DNA of 64,000 nt, from contig JAJNNY010000030.1 of assembly GCA_022453515.1 (NCBI GenBank), forward strand, positions 403,692 through 467,691, in the 5' to 3' direction. Made by a program: the position numbers and the translations under genes. The notes beneath the pieces were generated by a model that saw only the letters and a program-made list of their open reading frames with translations, was not told the origin of the DNA and searched no databases. Of the stretch, positions 1 to 13,400 are shown one piece after another. The DNA comes from Astrocystis sublimbata (Eukaryota; Ascomycota; Sordariomycetes; Xylariales; Xylariaceae). Position 1 is the stretch's first letter. Each line of letters opens with the position of its first letter.

Positions 1-1666
1 CGTGTTGCTGACCGAGGGTATAGAGCTCACGAACACGATTCGCATGCTATGATTGCTGCCACTTGAGAGTTCAACAAGGTGGCCGGTGCGGGCAGGAAAG
101 TCTCGAATGATTCGATCGAAAGGCCGAAGTCAAGACGCCAAGCGTTGTAGACAATAACATCCGCGCCTGAGCGGATTGTATCGTATTCAGGTCTGGTCAA
201 ACTGAGGGGAGGCTGGCCGACGTTGACTGGCATGTACACTATCTTATGTGAAAGCTCGTCGGCTGAAGGCGTGTCAATTTACGAAGGGATGCTGCTTACC
301 TCTTCTGTGCATTTGCCCCACGGTTCAAGCAAAATGTTTGTTTTATGCTTAGGGTTCTCAGCAGCTTCAGCAGTATATGCGAGCCAAAATATCCTGTGGA
401 TCCATCAAGACTACCGTTGATACTTCTGGAGATTGTATAATTAAGTGTAGGCTGTAGGACGGTGGAAACCGGTAGTGCCTCAGTGTGCCGCAATAGAATC
501 TCGTCCTTCAACCGCGTTCTCGTAAATTGGTGATCGTCTTCGGGTACTCTACCTTCGTGGAGAAAGTCGAACATCACACGAGACAGATCTGCGAGTGTGT
601 GGTTCCTGTAGATCGTCCATGGCGATACCCAGTTGACTAACCTATCGCTATGCTTTCGAAGGTGGCGCCTCAGGCTCGCTGAGATTTCGAGTATCTGCAC
701 GGAATCCAAGCTATGCGAGTAGAAGTCTTCGTTTTCCTTCAACGAAGCTCCATGTACAAATGACATGGTGAGAATGCCCAGGTGGTAACTTCAGATAATT
801 GATATATGTGTTGAAATCCAAGCGTCAGGCCTTCGCCAGCCGTACCCTCTTCTGGATTCGAATCATACAGACGCTTCTTCAATCAGTTTACGCATCATGG
901 TGCCTTTCCCAGTCCTAGCCAACAGCTTGTATGGCGACCAACATATGACTTTGTCTCGTGAGATTCGGCCTTGCCCGGGCACAAGGGCGTTCGGCTTTTG
1001 TATAAGTGGCCAGACACCATCAACGAATGAGTTGCGCAAGTCGTCGTTTGGAGCTTCATTGGATTCAACTATCAAAGCTGTCAGGGACTCCAATCATCAA
1101 TGCCCCCTTTACAGGTGGGTGACCCTGTATACTGACCTCAAACATTATGTGGTTGGGCTTCTCACCATCTTGCCAGAACAATGATGTTGTCTCGACGGCC
1201 ATAATAGCTGAATAGGCTAGACTTCGTGGGATGACGTACAAATAGATCTTTGGTTGTATATTCCGAGACACCTGAGATATTGTGGTAGATAGCGGTTGGT
1301 GCTTTCGTCGGCACAGATCACGAGTTCGAAGATGTTATTCGCCACTCGTAGGCCACCATCTCATGTTTGTAGTTAGGGTTGAACTCGTGCCAGGCCCAGT
1401 CCTCGCAGGGAAGCGCTGGTCCAGGCACTTGGAGTGTTTCTGTATATCCAAAAGGTGACACTCATTAAACCACTTTGGAGGCGCGATCGCCGCCAGCTCC
1501 GGAGGATGGTGCACCGCTGTACGCAACAAAATCAACATCCCTGAGCAGCTGCTCGATAATAGACTCTGTCTGGGATCGTTGCAGCTGTCTGGCCCAATAC
1601 CACAGGAAGCAGTCTTTTTCCATATGCTTCACCTTTTCCGAGGGCTTTGGTCAAAGGAGACGCCAT
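1..1666 (-). pseudogene. NRPS-like adenylation-thiolation-reductase gene, decayed and truncated
   Basis: This is a relic of a single-module NRPS-like enzyme (aminoadipate-reductase architecture) that would activate a carboxylic acid, load it on a phosphopantetheine arm and release it reductively. Reading leftwards from an ATG at 1664-1666, the N-terminal motif SPLTKALGKGEAYGKRLLP leads into PDRVYY near 1560, then jumps directly to a late adenylation segment (FVAYSGAP, about 1520). Most of the AMP-binding core is therefore missing. Frame changes occur near 1,530, 1,400 and 1,180. The adenylation C-terminus is recognisable by GEKPNHIMFEVSIQG and by ARTGKGTMMRKL at 863-920. A thiolation site (HSLDSVQILE, Ser of DSV) lies near 700, and a Rossmann start (GSTGYFGSHILLKLL) at about 300-430. 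A plausible intron (GTAAGC...TTCAG, about 245-295) leads to the reductase segment DVIVYNAWRLDFGLSIESF. The gene runs off the left edge. Several disruptions make a working enzyme very unlikely. Confidence 0.8.
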
Positions 1667-4600
1667 ATTAGCTGATTTCGTTGGTTCCGTGGAGGTCGTG
1701 TTCGTTTTGGGTTGAGAAGGGTGCGCAATGATTATGAGGTGGTACTGCCTCTCCCTTACGCAAAGCAACTATGTTGTAGCGAGCAAAACAGATGGGATGA
1801 ATTGCACTGCAATAGAGCTTTCAGGAAAAAGTAACTATACCACCGAGCACCAATATTTCTACTACCAACATGCATAAGGCACAATGTCGATGGGGACAAA
1901 CTAACAGCCAGAGGTGACTGATTATTTCCGAATATCTTAAGACGCAGCTGTTCCAGGCCTGGTAGTTCCAATGCCCCAGATTAAGAGTAACCCCAAATCT
2001 AGCGATCAAACAAAGATTGCCGATATGTCAACGTGCGCCTCGATAATTCGGGTGTCCTCACCAATGGTCATAACATCTGACGACTTGGTCCAACCATCGA
2101 TATTCCCTAGGTATTCGTATAGCACGGCGGCCTAAAAGCAAATTTGCTGCCTTGGCACCTCATCGGCAAAGACTAGCTTGCTCAACTTGCGACCTCTCCA
2201 AGATCCTAGCTGCACGAAGACCTCTCTACTCAGATTGGAGTTGGAAGCCTTCACCGACTTCGCTTTTACCACTTCTACTCTAGAGAGGAGGAAATGCCTG
2301 ACATTGATCGTTATGTGTCAATCCAGGCAATTAAAATACACGCATTTGGGCAAGGAAGCTGGCAACGAATAGTTACTCCATTTTGCATATTCAACCTTGG
2401 CTTCTCGGTTGATATTTTTCCAGCGGATCTCCAAAGCAATAAATTATTCCCCAGCGGTTATGTACATTGAGAGAGGTAATTAATGGATGACCATGTATTG
2501 TCAAGCTCCCATTATTTTTTTGAATAGAGGTTAAATCATGCCTAAGTGTATTTACTAATTACCCTGACCTACATTTGGCAAACGAAGCATGAAATAGGAC
2601 AGATCACTAACATGAATTCCAATATTATTTTACCTATAACTCTAAGTCATTGTGATCCTTGACCTTGATACGGGAGCTTGCTGTCATAATCTCTCCTTAA
2701 TCTTGAAACTATCAGTCCTGCTATAAAGGCTAAGCTCATATTACCACCACATATCCTCGGGCGAGAAACTTACATACCACTCGTGTGTACATAATCATAT
2801 GCTGTAAGCGCTCGACGATGCCGACAAGTGGCCCGGGTACATCGAAGTGCCCTTTAGCTCCTGCTGTTAAGTTGATAATTATCAATTGCTTCACTAGATA
2901 AAACACTGCGTGGATTTGAGGCAATAGATTCTTGCTTTGTCTTCAGATCTGGCTGGTGTAAGTTAATTATTAGAATGCTAGTACAGTTTTAAAAGCTAGA
3001 CGTACCGAAACCACCGGCACACAAGCGATGTTCGATACATTGGTTCTAGCTCCTCGTGATAGTCCGCAGCACTGTTTTGCTGCTGGCCTTTGGTGTTTGC
3101 GGCTTCCGGTAATGCAGCGGCGGGTGTAATGCTGGTTTTAGACCACAGTAGTAGTGACCCCATTGCTTTGACTTTTGAGCAAATAATTCATCTCTTAAGA
3201 TTCCATTACGAAATCCTAAAGGGTGAACAAAAGATCGCCGAAAAAAGGAAAGTGAAGGAGAAAAAGAGATCCAAACTCTCCCATGATAATTACACCTCGA
3301 ACAAGAATCAGACCTACTTTAAAAACACCTTGTGAAGACAGAGTTCGACGGGGCCTCCACATGGGGCGGCGCAGGTTCGTCATGGCGTCTTGACTCACAA
3401 CTGAGTCATTCAGACTTGGGCCAACTTCTCGCGCCTTTGTTATAGTCTCTTCCTGAGGCTACTGGTCGATCGATCTGCTATTGTGTAGCATTTCAAGATA
3501 GTAATTATCTTCCAGGGTTTCAATGGCATCTACGCAGCCAAATTTGGAGAAGGTTGGGTAGTTAGTTAGTTGGTTATGATATATACCCAAAGGATGAAAT
3601 GGAGTTTCAGGTTGGGCTGGGTGATTCTTGGTTGAACATGTGACTTAGAAGTGTAAGCAATCTATCGTAGTAGGTAAATCTGTATATTGGTAAGTACGTC
3701 GGGACACCTTTTTAGTTGGCTTGCAGACATTGTCGCCATTGCTTCATTGTTCCTCACGCTGTAAGATGGTATCATGGACTGGCTGTGAAAATCCTGGCTC
3801 TAGGATGGTTGGGGCTTGTGAATCATAGACAGATACGAACCGAACTTCTATATAGTATTTATGAGATTTGAAGAGAGGGTAAAATATACCGAGGGAACCG
3901 TTTGGGGACTATACGGGGCTCCGTTTTGTAGATTGGTGGTCTGATATGAGACAGACGCTGAGTCTAGTCAGGTTCTATTAAGTGTGCAGTGCATAGTGAA
4001 AGAGAAATAGACGAGTGCGTGAGGTGCAAGGCGAAGAAGAAGAATATCGACATGCGTAGCCTGGAGGAATAGATTTTCTAAGAAAATGGTTGAGTCCTAA
4101 ATCGCGCATTGAGCGTATATTCGACTGTTATTACTACAGCTCCTCCTTTCTGGACATTACTAGTGATGGAGTAAGGTCTGCATATCCTGCAAGTGATCGA
4201 ATCTGGTATGTTGGCGGTGAGGATATCGTGGGAGTGATGGCACGAAGGAGAGTAGGTGTTTTCCACTTCACCAAAACGACCGGAATGCGAAATATGCCGC
4301 TACAGGATCGTAAGGAGCGTCAGTTACTGTGTTCTGGGAACATGTTGAGTCGAGCGGGTTCCAAGGGTGTGGATAATGACCACATCTTGCACGGGTAAAG
4401 GCGCTCTTTTCCCTCCACCCAAATCCAAGCGGAACTTATAGACATGACAACTAATACCTTGGTAGTTACCCATTGGATGTGTGTATATGGTAAGGCGTAC
4501 GTACAGGTTATAGGAATAGTTTAAATTGTCACTCACAAGTGGTTGAATATGAATAGTACGAGAACACCTTGGAAGAGGAAATGCCCCCACCTCGTGATTT

Positions 4601-7600
4601 TCTCTGTGGAAATCCACCATGTCTTCCTCCCAGACTGAAGCTGAGAGTAATTCAAATCCCGAAGATATCCGCTATTGAGTTGAGCGATTAGTAAATATTG
4701 AAGAAGGAGCACATGACAATGGCAAGCTGACGACCGTATTTTGCCGGAAGTGAAAATGCCCCACGGAGCTGAACAACTTATCGGCAAAGTGACGTATCTA
4801 CACACATGTGTAGGCAGACAGGCTGCCTATATGTAGTAGACCTTGATGTCCTTTTGTCCTGCCTTGCCTTGCCTCACCAAGTTCTAGTTCTAGTTCAATC
4901 TACATGTTCATGCAGCCACACTCCCACACTGACACCTAGGTAGCCGGCGTGACGGGATACTAGAAGCGGCACAGCGCTTAGTCGTATTGGGAGGGAGGGC
5001 CAGAGGATCACGAGATGAGATCGAATGTTCCATCGTGGATGGGGCTTTAGCAAGTAAGATAGATACCGACGTCCTTTTGCGATGTCGTGATCACGCCGTC
5101 ATATTTGTCTTTATCTGCATCCGTACTATTGGTATTACCATCGCACATAGCCTCGGGTTAGATGTCTTATGATGTATGATGTCAGAAACCCATTTCTCTC
5201 TTGTGATCGGGATCGTGGTCGTGATCGGAACTACCGCAAGTAAATCAATCTTTCTTATATTCACATAGTATGCATGCATGTATGTATGTAGGTATGCAGT
5301 AGATTGCAGCATCTCATCCAGAGCAGGATTCACAAAACGATTCCAAGCCACGCGATGTGCTTATACAATCGTAGTATCCAGATCGTGAATCGGAGATACT
5401 AGATAGAGGTAGGAAGGTGAGAAGGTGGGAAAGGTGGGAAGTGGAAACCTTGGCAACAATTCTAGAACGCTTCCCAGCTTTTGGAACAGAGAGGAGCTGA
5501 CGGACGGGTAAGGCTCGCTACTTCGCTCGCCTGGGAAGCTATTTATAAACCTGCCTGCCTGTTTGCCTGCTTGCCTGCTTGTGCTGAACCCAGGTGGAAG
5601 GATGGGATGCATACACTACACTACGCTACGCATTAGGCGGGTTGCATGCAGCGTGGCTGGCTTTTCCCCACGGCAACGGCTGAACACACCACGCACTAAC
5701 AAGAATCGTGACATCGGCTTCTGTATGTGCAGGAGGGTGTGGGGACAATCGTTCCAAGTGTTGTGTAGTGCTGCGTACTGACTGGCCTACGAGACTCCAG
5801 ATTCAAACTGATTGCTTTGTGTGTGTTGGATCGTGATCATTGTTATAATATACAATAACCACAACTATACACCGAACTCGGAGGTTAACGTAGTATTCGG
5901 CTTCAATTTGTATGGTCACATAGTCCCACGCTGTGAAACACCGTCTGCCGAAGTCTCTTCAGTCCGAGTGTATCAGGAGGGTCAAAACCATCCGATCTAT
6001 TCTTTCTCTATCTTGCTCTATCTTTTCTTTTCATTCGGTCTAGACCAGTGACGAATGTGGCTGGTTCGCTCGGTTCGGACTCCGTGAGGGGAAGAGGAAG
6101 AAGTCTACATACCAAGACCCCAAACTACTGTACGTTCGCGTCACGTTCCCGAGACGACGTGCAGAATATAAGACGTCCGGCGAATAGGCTAATGGGGATG
6201 CGAAACTGTGGATCGGACGGAATCCATCTAGGCAATACGCAGCTTGTCACCAACGTCCCGTCTCGGCGCCGAAAATGCACGTGGGCCGTTTTGCCACGTG
6301 CCGTCGCGCCATTCTGAGGAGAGCGTTATACTTAGGAAACAGTCAGATGTGTGACTAGTCACTTTGTGTTTTCAAGCCGCTATCTAGGATTCTTGAGTGC
6401 ATCAGCAGGGCTGCTAAGGAAGGTACTTTAAACGGAGCATCGCATGAGAAAGTTTCTTGTTGTAAGAGGTATGTTAGTCGAAGTGGTTACGCTCCACTTC
6501 TGTACAACGTCCTGCTTCTGTTTGTTGGAACGAGAGAAATTGGCATGGCACTGTTATTGTTATTGGCGTTGATAGCAGATGCCAATGTGTCTGATACCGG
6601 TATTTGGGCTTGCCATTTCGCCGAGACATGCAAGACGGGAAGCTATAGTCAGCCAACAAAGTCGAATCCGCTGCGATGGTCGAGGTGCAGCTTGTCAGCA
6701 CTTGAGCATCGTAGCGTGCTCTCGGCGTGTCAGACTAAGATCTCGTGAATCTCTAGAGAGGTGCCCGTCGACGAAGCTACCGGTAGTGTCGTGGTAAGAG
6801 GCAGATCCCCCACGAACGGCTGATTGGACCGTCGTCGATGGCTGAGGGCCTAACCGTGTCGCCGTGTCATGCTAGAGTGGATTGACAAGCCATAACACTT
6901 ATCTCGCCTGTGTTTGCATCCCACTATGATGGTACGCTACTCCAGCCGCCTACGCGCCGTCCTGGAATTTCGTGGTGAAAGTGGTATACTATGCACTCTA
7001 TGCAAAACCACAGCAGATGCCCCTGATCGTCACCGCCACGCATCCCTGCTGATATGCTTATGCTATTGTTTCAGAGATGTCTAGCTCTACCCAGCGACTT
7101 CAGGCATGACGACATGGTTCATGCCGTATACTTACTAAGTTGCTAAGTTGCCCACTCTCGCCCACTCTATTGTTCGCTGCTGAACAAAAGATCAAAAAGA
7201 ACGAACTTGAAAGACGGCACTGAATCGTGCGACGGTTTCGCCACCAGTCCGTTCGCGCTTTCTCTATGGCACTTGGCTGGCGAAAGGAACGAACAGCTGC
7301 GGATCTAGATTCCGCCCTAGGGCTTTCGAAGGGCTTTCTCTGAAGCGGCGTGTGGCGGTAGGCGTTGGTTGAATACGGTGAGGACGGGAAGACAAAAGTG
7401 GGATAAAAATAGAGGGGTGGTGTGACCCTTGACCTGGCGACTCGCGAGCCTGGACTGACGGGGCTCGACAGGGTGAGGTGGTATTGTGTATCGTAAGGTG
7501 TGTGATTGATGGCATTGATAGGCCGGACAGGCATTCATACGGTTAGAGAGGAAGGCTTTCTGGGCTGTTTGGTAGGCTGGCAGCACGTGTTGATGTGCCA

Positions 7601-9462
7601 TTTCTGTCCACATTTCCGCGCATCCCGTCTGTTTCTGTGCAACCTACCGGTATTGCTGTGTACGGCAGTAGATATGCGCGCAGGAACGCCACATCGTTCT
7701 CTTGTGCGGCACGGCATTCTAGAAGCACGCATACCCTCGGCTCGGGTTGATCGTGCCTCAGATGCACTGCGACCCCATGCAACCCAAGACCCAAGACGAC
7801 GCTATCGCGCACCGAGGACGCAGCAGAGCACGGCCAGTCCGATCTGCGCAGCCTGGTCACAGTATTTGTAGATAGATACCCGAAGCGGCAAGGCGATGGG
7901 CTGGACATACGTAAATAATGATGACAGCAAAACAAATTCCAAACTGCGCAAGTAAAGAGTTGACAATTCCGTCTGATTCATGAATCCATGGCTGCGGTCA
8001 AGTGATTGGGATATGCACCGCTAAGGCGAGGTAGGGTTAGTCGGCTGTGGGACTGTACAGCTTGCTTGCTCGATGAGTGCTTTGTCGAGACGATCCCGAC
8101 GACGATGACTGCTGCGGGAGAATGAGCATCACGGCGACACGGCAACCACCGTATGATGTGTCAGTGGCATATACCACGATAACAGGTCATAACAGGTCAT
8201 ATAACAATAAGAACAACGATAGTGATAATAATAGCAGCTGGGAAGGCCAGGGAAGGCAGACGGAACAATGGACAGAAATGAACAAGTCAAGCGTGGTGTA
8301 GGGGTGTAGAGAGCAGAGTGCTACCTCGAACCTCGCTCGAAGCGGTGAGAACACTAAAGCAGGAATTAGGGCAGCTGGCTTTATCACCATCACGGCACAA
8401 TACTACCTCGTTGGGTGTTAGCGCAGCCACGGAAAAGATACTCTGAAATGAGCGAATCCCATTGGCAGCAGCACCGCCCCAAATCCAGCCAAGCCAACGG
8501 TGGCGACGGTGACAGCACCCTGTATATAGTACCCAATGCAGCCAAGCGCGCTCCCGCTGCCAGGATTGTTAGATTTGAGCGCCGTACTGATGGACATTAC
8601 GCGTGGACGGAATCTATACGGGTAGAGGGATCAGGAAAGGGGATCCGTCACAGAGGGATTGGTTACGTATGTAGAAGCCTTGTCCGGAACCAGCACGACC
8701 GTATTGTTGTCTTGACCAGGCTTTCTTTTTTCGGTTGCTGGGCAGGGGAGACGAGGGAGAGTTGATCAGGCAGTGATGGAACCCCTCGAGCCCCTTGCCC
8801 CTATTGGGTAGTAGTCGGGCGAGTAAGGGAATGCAAATGATGCAATGACTAAGTGTGCAGGTATGCGATCAACGAAGTTCATTTCTCGCACGTGCCGGCC
8901 TATGTTTCCCCTTCTTTTTCCCGCTCCGAACCTGAAACAACGTTGAGTGGCCTTGATACAAAGCGGCAAGGTCAATCTGGCGGGCCCCTGTCGGTGATCC
9001 CTGGCCTGTTTGTGTGGCACCCCCCTCAGACCCTGGCGTAGACCCCGGCGCTCGCGGCTCGCCTGCACTTCCCTGACGCTGCCTTGACCCGATTCGGCAT
9101 TGTTCCAGAAACCGTGCCACTAAGCCTGCGCTAGAGACCAAGACAGGTCTAAGTCGGTCTAAGACAGGCGAGACAGGTCAATGAAGCCCACCAAGCATTG
9201 TGTGCTGCCAACAATCCAAACGCCGCCAGGGACCAAAAAAAAAACACGTTCTGTGACGAGCCCAGCCGATCAGCACCCCATGTCTGCCCATCTCACCCAC
9301 ACATGACAAGCACCACGCACCACGCACTACTACTAGTACTACAATCCCATCAACGCTGCTCCGTATCCATTCCCCGTCCCGCATCCCAGCATCATCTCAT
9401 ATTATATATCCCTTGACCCCCCTCCCACAGACCGCCCAGCCTCTCGCTTCTCTTGTTCCATC
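1667..9462. other. Gene-poor spacer, about 7.8 kb
   Basis: No reading frame here is long enough, or similar enough to a family I know, to call a gene; the longest open frames lack domain motifs. The stretch 2,400-2,750 is AT-rich and may be old decayed repeat. Simple-sequence tracts are present: an ATGT-type run near 5,270-5,300, a CCTG/CTTG run near 5,547-5,580, a direct AACAGGTCAT repeat at about 8,180-8,202, and GACAGGTCTAAG-like repeats near 9,140-9,180. A TATA-like ATATTATATATC at about 9,399-9,410 sits roughly 55 bp before the next gene's ATG and may belong to its promoter. Possible non-coding RNAs cannot be judged. Confidence 0.5.
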
Positions 9463-10418
9463 ATGACTTCAACCACTACCAACAACACCACCACCAACAA
9501 TACCAACCCTACACCTGCACAGGAAGAGTTCCAGCAGTTCATCGACAGCAACACAGACAACGGACCACGCGTACACCCTGAGGACCGTGACAACCGCAGC
9601 GACAACAGCGACCAGGACGAGGAAGACCGCTACCGTGAATCACAGATCGCCGACGCCATGCGTGTCCCCGCTATCAGATCCGGCGACATGAAGCTGCCGC
9701 CCGCCAGCTTCGACTCGGGCCGTGCCACCGGCGTCAAGGGTGTCATCGCCGACGCCCGCGCCTACGAACAGGCCCGCCAGGGCAAGTGGCGGAACAAGGT
9801 CGGCGCTGTGCGCCGTTCCGTCATGGGCCTGTCCCTCACCGGCGCCCAGCCCAGATCCAACGGCTCCAGCCCCGCCGACAGTGACGATGACCGCGACTCA
9901 GATGAGGAGGCTTTCCTACAACAGTGGCGTGAGGCTCGGCGACTAGAGCTTGAGGCAGAGTCCAAGAACGGCGTGCGGAGTCGTCGCACCAGCCCCAGCC
10001 CTCGCATGTTCGGCCGTCTAGATACCGTTGATGCCCTGGGCTACCTCGATGCCATTGAGAAGGTTGGCCGCGAGACAGTAGTCGTTGTCTTCGTCTATGA
10101 CCACGAGGTAAGCTCACTACTTCTACCGCCCCAACCGCTACGATATATCCGTGCTAACTTTGACACCAGTCCCAAGTATCAGAAATGATGGAGTCAGCTC
10201 TGCGTCCTCTTGTATCCACAAACCCCACCATCCACTTCGTCAAGGTGCACTACGAGGACATTGAGTTCGACAACGCCGCTGTCCCCACAGTCCTTGCCTA
10301 CCGGAACCAGGGAGACCTCTTCGCCAACCTGACCGGCATCATCGACAGCATACCCGATGATGAGGAATTCGACACGGACTCGTTGAAGAAGGTGCTACAG
10401 AAGCACAGCGTCTTGTAA
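9463..10418 (+). CDS. plp1: Phosducin-like protein (G-beta-gamma chaperone, BDM-1/Plp1 type)
   Basis: Two exons, 9463-10107 and 10170-10418, join in phase 0 across a 62-nt intron (donor GTAAGC, branch GCTAAC near 10,153, acceptor CACCAG), giving 297 aa. Residues 1-60 are Thr/Asn and acid rich and contain HPEDRDNRSDN, the hallmark of fungal phosducin-like proteins. The middle is charged and Ser-rich. From about residue 190 a thioredoxin-fold phosducin domain follows (DTVDALGYLDAIEKVG, VVVVFVYDHES, then FVKVHYEDIEFDN and VPTVLAYRNQGDLFANLTG). No CxxC motif is present, as expected for this non-redox thioredoxin fold. Family knowledge: phosducin-like proteins work with the CCT chaperonin to assemble G-beta-gamma, and BDM-1 in filamentous ascomycetes supports G-protein signalling. 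It stands alone, with long spacers on both sides. Confidence 0.92.
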
Positions 10419-13400
10419 TGAAGAACCAACCATGTTCGCAACGAGGGTCTCGGCAACAAACAGCCGTGCTCTGTTGTGACCTGAGTGTGGGTGTGTCTCG
10501 CACCACCCGCCTAGGCTGTGCCTACCACCACCTTGGTTTCTTGCCTTATTATTCTCATTAACTCATTATAATGGCTTGCTCCGATTGCATCTGGAGCTTG
10601 CACGTACACATACATACATCACAACCTTGATTGATACCCACAAAAGTCGGCTCGGAGAAACGACACGGACATGAAGAAGAGCGACAGAAAGAAACGTCGA
10701 ATAATGTTTTCGAAGCTTTGCTCAGGGGGGCAGAGCAAGCCGTCTCACAACTGGGATTGGCCATTACTACGCTTCCAATTGATTTTTGATTCGAGGGTCG
10801 GGGTCCAGTGTTTTAGTGATTATTCACTGGGTAGTTCTTTGTGCCCGGTTTGTTTTGGGCAGCAAGATCAGATTCAGATCAGATCCACAGAACGGAAGGA
10901 CGATACCCCATACGGAAGGAGTTGGTGGCTCAATTGATTTGATTCAGAGAGGGCGTCGACGGATAGATGGGAACGGTTACTACAATGGAACCGGGCTGAA
11001 TGAGGAAAGCTCACCGCTTTCGAAAGCCAACATACGATGCCCTGGGCTAGGAGGAGTTTTGGACTTGGACTTGAACGGGCTAAGGCTCAGGCTTAGGAGG
11101 CCATAGATAGATATGATATGAGATGAAGGAGGAGTCCTTGTCAATCAAGCAAATCCATGGAGAAGCATATTGATAAACATATTCTGTTCTATCATATATC
11201 CTATCGGATCATGTTTGTTCGGCTGTAATGATTGCGTGACGTGGAACAAGTACAACTGCTTGCTACAATTGCGGCAATACTCATGACCTCGTTGTGTGCC
11301 ACAATATGTGACACTGTTCATCACATCGGATGCTACGATCGGCGATGTGCTTACGACTTCACCAGATTTAGACACATTTGATGGACGATGTCCCAAGAAT
11401 TAATTAAACCGGCCTCGCCGGCCGCCAGTCAGTCATTTTCTTACCAAGAATAAAGCACCATTTTAGGGCTCTTATGTCAGATGAACACATCGAGTTTTTG
11501 TTTCGTTTTCAAAAAGTAGGATGAGACGACAATAAACAGTAATGTATTAGCCGTGCTTCGTCTATTTTCCGTATAACCTGCCAGCTTGAGTAGTTTTAAG
11601 TAAAAGTAATCAAGATGCCGTAACAAGTGATCTGGTGGTATTAAGACTCGCTAATTACGCGAATCAAATACCATGGTCTGGGCCCGTGTCCGAGTTCGGT
11701 TTTATATCTTTTTGTTGATATGAAGAGAGAATCCTAGCAGATAACGCGGTCGGGACCTCCAGACGTTTTTGCCCGGTCATCGGCACGTTTTTCTAGATAG
11801 GGACGGGGACGGTGATGCGGCTCGAATTTGCCTTTTCGTGTACCTGCACGTGCTTGGAAGGAGGAACATATTGCGACTGTCATGGCTCTACGACTTGTTC
11901 GGTGTATCACCAGTCAATATAGAATTGTCCTTATATACTCCAGTAGCGATTATTCACCAATCCCTTGGGCCACATGGTATAAGATGAAATGCCTTTCTTC
12001 CGAGATTGTGAGTGAGCAGGGTGTTCTTTTTGTATGTAGCCTCATGTAGTCAAATGCTTGTGGCAGATACGGCATGCATATGACGACAGGCATAGATGAC
12101 GTGTATCCCACACCACAAGGGCACTTTCAATAAGAAAATTAACTTTTAACCCTCACCCACAGATCCGGATCCCCATTACGGGCCCGGTCACGGCGAAAGT
12201 TGAAAGTGAACTGTATACGGGGCCCGTGAAGGGGTCGGCGATGCCGTAGAGGTATCCGAATGGACGGTCGGCGAAATCGGCGACGTCGGGATGGATGGAT
12301 GAATTTAATGGAGAGATGACGCGTGCGGGTCTGGATGCCTGCAGGTTGCCCAATCGACTTCGATAAATTGATGAGCACTTCCCCACGGCCAAAACCTAAG
12401 GCTCGGGACCATGGCTGCTGTTTCAACTACTAGGTCCACGGTATACCAAACCCCGCCATCGTGGCAGGCTATCGTGGCCCATTTAATGCACCAGGTTGAG
12501 TGTTGAGGCGTTGGTCCACGAGTGTTTCGACGTAATGTCATGGATGTCATGCATTGATAATGTAGGTAGATAGCTTTGTTGGCCGTCTCTCACTCGTCGA
12601 GTTTGAAACAAGAAGAAGAAGAAGAAGCGGGAAAACGAGAAAACGAGCTTGGCCACTTGGCCTCGGCGACCACTATACAGTCACCTAGATGGCTCTGTCT
12701 GCGCATTGTGTGCTCGAACTTCTCGTGGTGCGCTCAACTACATTGTTAGTACATGCAAGGCTGTCGACTATTGAGTATCAAAAAGTAGACTCCAACCCAG
12801 ATACTACAGCTAGGATACCACCGTAGTTCTGCAGTATGAGTTGGTTCGGGGCATCGTGACTCAACTATTGGACGCCAGCGCTGCTTTTACGTATGCAGGA
12901 CTGCACGATAGTCACGGAGGCAATCTTGGCGTACAGCTCGATGACTCCAAACTGAATGGGAGATGCAAGTTTAGGTGATGTGTTCTGGCACTTAGGTAAT
13001 GTAAGTGCGGCAGTCATATGCCAATATATAAGGTTGGGAAACTGGGAGACGGAGCAAATAAGCAAGTTGGAGCGAAGGTATTTCCTAGGTACTTTACTTG
13101 CCGTACTTATACGAGTACGGGGCATGAGCTTGGTCGAGACCTGCGAGGCTGCCTGGCCGTCCTGCAGATCATATTCCCCAAGGTTATTTTCTTTGATTTT
13201 GGGACGAAGATTATCCTAGAGACTGCATGTTGAACTGCCTGCTGATTTATATGAAATGGGCATGCCCAAATACGCACAACCTTGAAGACTCAGCGCATAC
13301 ATACAGATATGAGGCATGTACGTAAGTAAGGCAATCGAGGCAGCTACGTTGATGCAACAGATTACGGTACCCTCCGAGGCCCCATTGCCCCAATTCCACC

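Noticed and set aside
12139..12550. Overlapping minus-strand frames with protein-like segments
   Set aside because: Frame breaks and no family match; composition alone does not support a gene.
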